From the NCBI GenBank assembly GCA_947307005.1, contig CAMZHY010000279.1:1-5290 (forward strand): a stretch of 5,290 bases of DNA, in the 5' to 3' direction. The DNA is from an uncultured Planctomycetaceae bacterium. Lineage in GTDB: Bacteria > Planctomycetota > Planctomycetia > Pirellulales > Thermoguttaceae. Below, in pieces: positions 1 to 4,153 of this stretch (position 1 is its first letter; each line of letters starts with the position of its first letter). Under the pieces are notes generated by a model. That model did not search any database, was not told where the DNA came from, and was given only the letters and a program-made list of their open reading frames with translations. Position numbers and translations under genes: made by a program.

Positions 1-1
1 A

Positions 2-130
2 TTCTCCCAGTCCCGCTACGAGGAGGGGATAGGCGACTACCTCAACTGCCCCATGGACCGGGAGGAGTACGACGCCTTCATGGAGCAGCTGCTTGGTGCC
101 AAGCGCGTGGTGTCGCGAGACTTCGAGGAG
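2..130 (+). CDS. trmFO: TrmFO fragment (folate-dependent tRNA U54 methyltransferase), both ends missing
   Basis: The frame starting at base 2 reads SQSRYEEGIGDYLNCPM, then DREEYDAFMEQLLGAKRV, then a DFEE segment. This matches the conserved central part of TrmFO, where SRYDKG-x-x-DYLNCPM, an E-E-Y/F-x-x-F block and a DFE segment occur in this order. TrmFO is a cytoplasmic flavoenzyme that uses methylenetetrahydrofolate and reduced FAD to form 5-methyluridine at position 54 of tRNA. Only about 43 residues of a protein usually near 440 are present. The N-terminus lies off the left edge. The C-terminal side stops matching after the DFEE segment, where the next gene begins in a different frame. 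Codons favour GAG, CTG and GTG, unlike the GAA/CTC/GTC style of later genes, so the fragment may come from another genome. Family recognition is confident; its belonging to this chromosome is not. Confidence 0.72.
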
Positions 131-510
131 ACCTCCCCGAGTACTTTAACTCGCAGTTTCTCTATGACGATCCGGACCTCGTCGTTACCGCAACGAGCGG
201 TTGCATCATGCAGCAGGCGCGTCCGTTCACCTTCTCTTATGAAGTTCACTTTGAGAAAGCGACCGTCTTCACGGACTGCTTCAATCAAGTTCCCGTCACG
301 GTTCTTCACGAAGACGGCTCGATCGAGAAGCCCGAATTCCCCGCCGGCGACGACGTCTCGCCTTTCGTCAACGAACTTACGGAAGCGCGAAACTGCTTCC
401 TCGCGGGCAAACCGTCCGCAATGCTCGACGGCGTTCTCGCGCGCGACGCGCTCACCATCTGCCACAAGGAAATCGAAGCCTGCGTTAAGCGCGCGCCGGT
501 TGAGGTTTGA
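130..510 (+). CDS. Gfo/Idh/MocA family oxidoreductase, C-terminal part only
   Basis: Read in the frame ending at TGA 508-510, the sequence gives DLPEYFNSQFLYDDPDLVV, a beta-rich middle, and the tail DGVLARDALTICHKEIEAC with a final PVEV. The tail is typical of the Gfo/Idh/MocA family, whose members end in a helix of the form ARDAL-x-x-C-x-x-E-I-E-A followed by a short strand. These are NAD(P)-dependent oxidoreductases acting mostly on sugars and inositols, and they are very numerous in planctomycetes. The Rossmann domain and the EKP-type catalytic region are absent because the reading frame is replaced by an unrelated TrmFO fragment at about base 130. The start given here is therefore a junction, not a start codon. 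An internal ATG at 208 exists but would make only the last 100 residues. Substrate cannot be inferred. Confidence 0.75.
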   Translation, partial: DLPEYFNSQFLYDDPDLVVTATSGCIMQQARPFTFSYEVHFEKATVFTDCFNQVPVTVLHEDGSIEKPEFPAGDDVSPFVNELTEARNCFLAGKPSAMLDGVLARDALTICHKEIEACVKRAPVEV

Positions 511-540
511 CGCGTGTTTCGCGTAGATTCGCCATTCTGG

Positions 541-563
541 CGCGACGGCAAACGCCCGTCGCG
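541..563. other. Hairpin, 8-bp perfect stem, downstream of the oxidoreductase
   Basis: CGCGACGG (541-548) pairs perfectly with CCGTCGCG (556-563) across a 7-base loop. It lies 30 bases after the oxidoreductase stop and just before a second hairpin. It lacks a following T-run, so it may be part of a 3' end structure rather than a classical intrinsic terminator. Confidence 0.4.
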
Positions 564-580
564 TCGTCGTCGCTAGCTTT

Positions 581-610
581 GACGACGCCGCGTTCCGACA
601 CGGCGTCGTC
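581..610 (+). terminator. Possible terminator hairpin after the oxidoreductase
   Basis: GACGACGCCG (581-590) and CGGCGTCGTC (601-610) form a perfect 10-bp stem with a 10-base loop, 70 bases after the stop codon at 510. The position suits transcription termination or 3' end protection. There is no T-tract downstream (the next bases are TGCTCCATCAAAAAAG), so intrinsic termination is only a possibility. The stretch from 511 to 866 holds no convincing gene apart from these hairpins and the promoter region at its right end. Confidence 0.4.
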
Positions 611-750
611 TGCTCCATCAAAAAAGTTTCTTCAAGCGCTACTCTGCGTGAAGCGGAGAGGTTCCTTGTCTGCAACCAAGAGGGGACGTTGAGGGCGTGG
701 AATCTCCCTCAGATCTCTCGTTAGGTTTGTCCTCTCCCCGACATATTGTG

Positions 751-763
751 AAACGATTCGTTT
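751..763. promoter_or_regulatory. 13-base palindrome, possible operator
   Basis: AAACGA-T-TCGTTT is a perfect 6+1+6 inverted repeat ending 15 bases upstream of the -35 element at 779. The position would suit a dimeric activator or another DNA-binding regulator of the membrane protein gene. The only evidence is symmetry and location; one short palindrome can arise by chance. Confidence 0.2.
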
Positions 764-778
764 TAAGGTTCCTCTAAC

Positions 779-806
779 TTGACGTCGGGGTCGCGCATAC
801 TAGAAT
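779..806 (+). promoter_or_regulatory. Sigma70-type promoter for the Cys/His-rich membrane protein
   Basis: TTGACG (779-784, 5 of 6 to consensus) and TAGAAT (801-806, 5 of 6) are separated by 16 bases, close to the optimum. Transcription would start near 813, giving an untranslated leader of about 55 bases before the ATG at 867. This supports the following ORF as an expressed gene. Confidence 0.55.
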
Positions 807-866
807 GTTTAGAGGTAGACCCTCGTAGGGGCGCAATTAGCGTCAACGCAGTCAAGCGCATTCGTC

Positions 867-1346
867 ATGTCGTTCTTTCAAGATGTTTTAAAGAATAAAC
901 CGCGCAGAGTCAAAAGAAACTCTGAGCGGTTGTATTTCTTGCGATACGGTTTGACGTCTTTGGCGGAGAAGAAGGGTTTTCGCACGGCGAGATTCCTCTT
1001 TGCGTTAATTTACTCGTTCCTATTTCTTTTCGGCGCTGAATTACACTTTCATGCTCGCATGGGGTGCGATTCCTGTCCTGCTCAAGAATTCGTAGTTTTT
1101 CGAATTTCTGACGGAGCGCCCTCGATAGGACGAGACGATTTCTGCGATCAGTGTCGCCATCGCGACGATTTCTGCCCCGCCTGCCATTTCTTTTCAGTTT
1201 TCCGTTTTTTCACGACCGTCGCGTTAGCGTTCCTAGCGTTTACCCTATTCAAAAGAAGGCTCTGGAACGACGAACAACGCGTGGTCCCGCGGCATAGAGT
1301 CTTTCTGCGCCGATCTCGGGAGCCGCCTCAATTCTCTGTTCTCTAG
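867..1346 (+). CDS. Small Cys/His-rich two-helix membrane protein, DUF2946-like architecture
   Basis: This 159-residue protein was not firmly recognised. It has a basic N-terminus (K/R-rich residues 9-21), a hydrophobic segment at about 41-58, a loop with His60, His62 and the pairs C67-x-x-C70, C93-x-x-C96 and C103-PA-C106-H107, a second hydrophobic segment at about 108-128, and a basic tail with REPP at 151-154. A hydrophobic segment, a loop with His residues and CPxC, a second hydrophobic segment and a terminal R-x-PP is the general layout of DUF2946-type and related small bacterial proteins often found near metal genes. The loop would face the periplasm if the positive-inside rule holds. 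Codon use is less biased than in neighbours (TTA, CTA, AGA, ATA appear). No clear Shine-Dalgarno precedes the ATG, but a good promoter lies 60 bases upstream. Metal binding or a thiol/disulfide role is inference. Confidence 0.55.
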   Translation: MSFFQDVLKNKPRRVKRNSERLYFLRYGLTSLAEKKGFRTARFLFALIYSFLFLFGAELHFHARMGCDSCPAQEFVVFRISDGAPSIGRDDFCDQCRHRDDFCPACHFFSVFRFFTTVALAFLAFTLFKRRLWNDEQRVVPRHRVFLRRSREPPQFSVL

Positions 1347-1557
1347 TCAAAGTCGCCCTTTGAACGCGTCTGAGAGCGTCGTCTATTCCTGTAGCGGGGT
1401 ATTCGATTCGTTCTCTGTGAGTATTTGCCGACGCCAATTCTCAACCAATTCTCCCTAGCGACCAGTTTTACACAGAGTAGGACTCTTCGCGGACTTTGGG
1501 ATTGGCAGGGGTGTTCGTCTAAACGCGCGTCGGGGTGAAATTCTGTTAATCCAAGAA
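1347..1557. other. Gene-free interval upstream of the pseudopilin gene
   Basis: No ORF with convincing codon use, no RNA gene and no clear promoter pair was found here. A TTGGCA at 1502-1507 has no acceptable -10 partner at 16-18 bases. No hairpin with a T-run marks the end of the upstream gene, so read-through from the promoter at 779 into the pseudopilin gene is possible. Confidence 0.4.
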
Positions 1558-1600
1558 AGAGAACGTCGATTTCTCTCCAAAGAAAAGGAAAGAGAATCGA
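1558..1600 (+). promoter_or_regulatory. Leader with two competing hairpins
   Basis: TTCTCT at 1571-1576 can pair with AGAGAA at 1558-1563 (7-base loop). It can also pair, within a longer arm 1566-1576, with AGAGAATCGA at 1591-1600, giving 10 base pairs with one bulged T. The two pairings exclude each other. The loop of the longer form contains an AAGGAAA purine stretch. The element ends 23 bases before the ATG at 1624, so it could influence translation, but no known riboswitch class was recognised. Confidence 0.2.
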
Positions 1601-1623
1601 GCTTTATATGGGAATTGAACGCT

Positions 1624-2627
1624 ATGAAAAAAAACGTCTTACACGCCGAAGTCCGCAGATACGTCGCGGAAAAATCTCAACGACAAGCTTTCACTTTGGT
1701 CGAACTCCTCGTCGTCATTGCAATATTCGGAATTCTTATCGGGCTGTTGCTCCCCGCCGTCCAAGCGGCGCGAGAATCGGCGCGAAGAATGCAGTGTCTG
1801 AACAACTTCAAACAGATTGGCCTGGCGCTCCAAAACTATCATGACGTAAACAACGCGTTTCCGTCCGCTTGGCGCGGTTATGCGGCTAACGGAACGTCGC
1901 CTCTCGTCTTCGGCGATCCCGGTTGGGGATGGGCCGCGGCCATTCTTCCCTTCATGGAACAAAACAATTTGTACTCGCAAGTGTATCTTGAGGAGTCGAT
2001 CTCAACGGAAAGAAACAAACTAGCGCGAACGCTCTTTCTCCCAGCCTATCGTTGTCCTTCCGAATCAAGCGCGGAAAAAACTTTTACGCTGGAAGACTCG
2101 CGGCTTCTTGAACATGACGATCATGAGCATGCCGACGGAATCGACCATGGTCATGAACACGACGTCGTCGACGGCTCGACTCTTTTTGCGTCGGCAAACT
2201 ACGTCGCTTCTATTGGAACGACAAATATTCACGACGGCGAATTGTACGAAGACGGAGGAATCTACGAAGGACGTGAATTTAAAAGCGACGGCGCGTTCTT
2301 TCACAACAGCGCTCTCGGCGCGAGCGCTTTTACAGATGGATTGAGTTCAACGATTTTCGTCGGCGAGCGAGCCGCTAAAAAATGCATTACTCCACATGGG
2401 CGGGAATGCCTGCGGGAGACGGCTGTATTCCCGCGATTGTCGCGGGGACCTTTCACGCGGGGTTCAATAACGACGGATATTCCCATGGATTCTCGAGCAA
2501 CCACGCGGGGGGTGCGAACTTCCTCTTTGGAGACGGTTCGTGTAGATTCATTTCAGCGACAATCGACATGAATACGATAAAAGCGCTCGCAACCAGAAAC
2601 GGCGGAGAAACGGTCTCGTTGAATTGA
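1624..2627 (+). CDS. DUF1559 pseudopilin-like protein with H-X9-DG motif, -1 frameshift
   Basis: The N-terminus carries a prepilin motif, AFTLVELLVVIAIFGILIG (residues 22-40), with Glu at +5, followed by LLPAVQAARESARRMQC and the N-N-F-K-Q-I-G-L-A-L-Q-N-Y-H block, all hallmarks of DUF1559. The C-terminal part, in another frame, has YSTWAG, then SSNH with nine residues before DG (His at 2502, Asp-Gly at 2532-2537), and ends ALATRNGGETVSLN. Such proteins are thought to be type II secretion or pilin-like surface proteins. Reading shifts by -1 at the six A of 2377-2382; the joined product is about 334 residues, the family's usual size. Without the shift, translation ends at 2571 in an unrelated tail. 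ATG 1624 is chosen because GGGAA lies 9 bases upstream and MKKN is a typical start; TTG 1615 is also in frame. A His-rich loop (H164 to H179, six His) is an unusual insert. Confidence 0.85.
2377..2382 (+). other. A6 run at the frameshift point
   Basis: The frame encoding GERAAKK reads GCT AAA AAA TGC, while family-consistent sequence resumes as ATG CAT TAC (MHYSTWAG) using the last A as the first codon base. One additional A would restore a single frame. A -1 slip of the lysine tRNA on the A-run would do the same. Downstream, GCGGGAAT (2400-2407) and ATTCCCGC (2427-2434) can form a hairpin 17 bases after the run, farther than the usual spacing for programmed shifting. An indel in the read or genome is the simpler explanation. 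Confidence 0.75.
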
Positions 2628-2660
2628 GGCCTGAGCGCAATATTCAAACGTCTCTCTTTT

Positions 2661-2700
2661 GAAACTCCGGGTATTCCTAACGAGGAATATTCGGAGTTTC
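2661..2700 (+). terminator. Long hairpin terminator after the pseudopilin gene
   Basis: Arms 2661-2678 and 2683-2700 pair over 18 positions (16 Watson-Crick, two G-T) around the tetraloop AACG, 33 bases after the stop codon at 2627. The stem is unusually long. Downstream is GCTTTCTCAC, only weakly T-rich, while TCTCTCTTTT precedes the stem. It may serve as a terminator or as a 3' stability element. Confidence 0.6.
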
Positions 2701-2885
2701 GCTTTCTCACTTACGCGACGACGGTACGAATGAAACAAACGTTCCCTGCTTAAAAGCGCGCCCGCTAGCAGGCGTCCGTCAATGCAGTTATAACGTTTCG
2801 GTAAAATATTCCTATTGTTCGTTTAAATCAGACGACAAAAGAAAGACTCGTTTTCTTTAAAAACTCGTGACGATAAGGCAAAGGA

Positions 2886-2914
2886 TTGTTTTCATTATTG
2901 ACTGCCGTTATAAT
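2886..2914 (+). promoter_or_regulatory. Sigma70-type promoter for the microprotein and EEP genes
   Basis: A perfect TATAAT (2909-2914) lies 17 bases after TTGTTT (2886-2891, 3 of 6 to the -35 consensus). Transcription would begin near 2921, about 70 bases before the ATG at 2992. The rest of the 2701-2991 interval shows a short AT-rich 7-bp hairpin (2838-2858) and no gene. Confidence 0.5.
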
Positions 2915-2991
2915 CGATCCAGTCGTCGCTGGGGAGCGTTTCCCTGTTCCGACGCGGGATCGTCGGGAGTCCTTTAATATCCTGTCCTATC

Positions 2992-3150
2992 ATGACGCAA
3001 GCTCAGTGCGACAAAACGGCGCGGCGTTTAGAAACCCAACACGAAGAACTCCTCCGCAAAATCGACGAACTCGACCGCAAGGTCGCCGAAGTTCTCGCGG
3101 AATGGACGCAAATTGCGGAGCAAGATCTGCAGGTTGGTCAAAGTCTTTAA
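2992..3150 (+). CDS. 52-residue coiled-coil microprotein, unknown function
   Basis: ATG 2992 to TAA 3150 encodes a short, highly charged, helix-favouring protein. Hydrophobic positions fall in a near-perfect 3-4 heptad pattern: L13, (H17), L20, I24, L27, V31, V34, W38, I41, with Glu, Lys and Arg between them. This predicts a single amphipathic helix that forms a parallel or antiparallel coiled coil, probably a dimer. There is one Cys (C6), no signal peptide and no membrane segment, so it should be cytoplasmic. Codon use (GAA, CTC, CGC, GTC, GCG) matches the genes around it. A TATAAT promoter lies about 80 bases upstream, and the EEP gene starts 94 bases downstream on the same strand, possibly co-transcribed. 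No close Shine-Dalgarno is seen (GGGAG at 2964-2968 is too far). No family was recognised; the helical pattern and codon bias argue for a real gene. Confidence 0.6.
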   Translation: MTQAQCDKTARRLETQHEELLRKIDELDRKVAEVLAEWTQIAEQDLQVGQSL

Positions 3151-3232
3151 TTAGCTCGTCGCGTTCTTTGCCCAACCGCTCTGACTCGTCGTCGTTCTCC
3201 TCTTTTTACCAAGCGACGCAGAGCCGCTCAAC

Positions 3233-3238
3233 AAAGGA
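3233..3238 (+). promoter_or_regulatory. Ribosome binding site AAAGGA
   Basis: AAAGGA sits 6 bases before ATG 3245 and fixes the start of the EEP-family gene directly ahead of its signal peptide. Confidence 0.6.
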
Positions 3239-3244
3239 CGTTCC

Positions 3245-4063
3245 ATGAAACAATCTAGATTTGCCGTCGTTCTCCGTTCTCTAACGATCGCGATTGCCGC
3301 ATTCGCAGCAGTCGGAATCTTTTCTCGTTCTTCCGTCTCGGCGCAAGAAGCGCCCGATCTTCGGATCATGTCCTACAACGTCCGCAACGCCAAGGGGTTG
3401 GACGATAAAACGGACTACGCTCGCGTCGCCGACGTCATTAAGCGAGAAAATCCCGACGTCGTCGCAATTCAAGAACTCGATAAAGAAACGAAACGCTCAA
3501 AGGGCGTCGACGTCCTTGGCGAACTCGCCAAATTGACCGACATGACTCCGTCTTTCGGCCCGGCGATCGACTACCAGGGCGGCAAGTATGGAATCGGCGT
3601 CCTTTCTAAAGAGAAGCCCGTCAAAACGGAATACATTCCCCTCCCCGGAACGGAAGAAGAACGTTGTCTTCTCGTCGTCGAATTTGAAGAGTTCGTCTTC
3701 TGTTGCAGTCATTGGTCGTTGACGAGAAAGGATCGCGATTTGACCGTCGCGCTCGTCACGAACAAGATGAGGGAGCAACATAAGCCGACGTTCGTCTGCG
3801 GCGACTTCAACGCGCAGCCCAACGACGAAGCGATTCGTGATCTCCAGAAGGATTGGACGATCCTTTCCGCCGACCAATTCACTTTCCCCGCAAACGAACC
3901 GACGATCCGCATCGACTATATCTGCGCCGCCGATCCGCAGGATAAAATCACTTCCGAGGAATGGCTTAAAGCGGTTAAGAACGCGCGTGTCGTTGAAGAA
4001 CCCGTCGCCTCCGATCATCGTCCGATCGCGCTTGAAATCGACAAGAGCGTCTTTAAGAAATAG
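3245..4063 (+). CDS. Secreted endonuclease/exonuclease/phosphatase (EEP) family protein
   Basis: This 272-residue protein begins with a signal peptide: basic MKQSR start, hydrophobic core at about 7-26, and a likely cut after VSA33 before QEAPD. The mature part has the full EEP (DNase I-like) motif set in order: SYNVRN with Asn45, IQELD with Glu77, GGKYGIGVLS at 112-121, SHWSL with His156, GDFNA with Asp187 and Asn189, RIDYI with Asp224, and SDHRP with Asp257-His258. These are the metal and phosphate-binding residues of the Mg2+-dependent phosphodiesterase fold, so the enzyme should be active outside the cytoplasm. Family members cleave nucleic acids, sphingomyelin, phosphoinositides or other phosphate esters; the short insert-free form resembles the general bacterial secreted group and does not reveal the substrate. 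The start is supported by AAAGGA 6 bases upstream. The gene ends 28 bases before a strong terminator. Confidence 0.92.
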   Translation: MKQSRFAVVLRSLTIAIAAFAAVGIFSRSSVSAQEAPDLRIMSYNVRNAKGLDDKTDYARVADVIKRENPDVVAIQELDKETKRSKGVDVLGELAKLTDMTPSFGPAIDYQGGKYGIGVLSKEKPVKTEYIPLPGTEEERCLLVVEFEEFVFCCSHWSLTRKDRDLTVALVTNKMREQHKPTFVCGDFNAQPNDEAIRDLQKDWTILSADQFTFPANEPTIRIDYICAADPQDKITSEEWLKAVKNARVVEEPVASDHRPIALEIDKSVFKK

Positions 4064-4090
4064 TTTTCTTCGTTCGTTCTGAGTAATAAA

Positions 4091-4132
4091 AGAAGGCGAC
4101 TCTTCTCAACGGAAGAGTCGCCTTCTTCTTTT
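4091..4132. terminator. Bidirectional intrinsic terminator between convergent genes
   Basis: Arms 4091-4105 and 4112-4126 form a perfect 15-bp GC-containing stem with the loop TCAACG. TCTTTT follows on the plus strand (4127-4132), and the minus strand reads TTTATTACTC beyond the stem. It thus has a U-tract in both directions and lies between the stop of the EEP gene (4063) and the stop of the glycosidase (4154), serving both. Confidence 0.88.
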
Positions 4133-4153
4133 GAACGCCGTCGAGCGACGAGT

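Noticed and set aside
53..526. Open frame spanning the left end as a single 157-residue protein
   Set aside because: It joins TrmFO codons to an out-of-frame reading of the Gfo/Idh tail; after about residue 26 it is Ser/Arg/Thr-rich shadow sequence.
37..675. Long minus-strand open frame of 212 residues
   Set aside because: It is antisense to the Gfo/Idh fragment, whose frame shows clear family motifs; the minus product is Arg-rich and matches nothing recognisable.
2377..2434. Confirmed programmed -1 frameshift signal
   Set aside because: The run lacks a full X-XXY-YYZ heptamer in the correct register, and the hairpin starts 17 bases downstream, farther than typical; kept only as a possibility.
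2787..2912. GTTATAAC (2787-2794) and GTTATAA (2907-2913) as a repeated metal-regulator box
   Set aside because: The shared core is only seven bases, the second copy is explained by the TATAAT promoter element, and no full-length operator symmetry is present.
2990..3175. Minus-strand open frame of 61 residues over the microprotein
   Set aside because: The plus strand shows the heptad pattern and native codon bias; the antisense product has neither.
3497..4018. Minus-strand open frame of 173 residues inside the EEP gene
   Set aside because: It mirrors the codon bias of the plus-strand EEP gene, which carries every catalytic motif.
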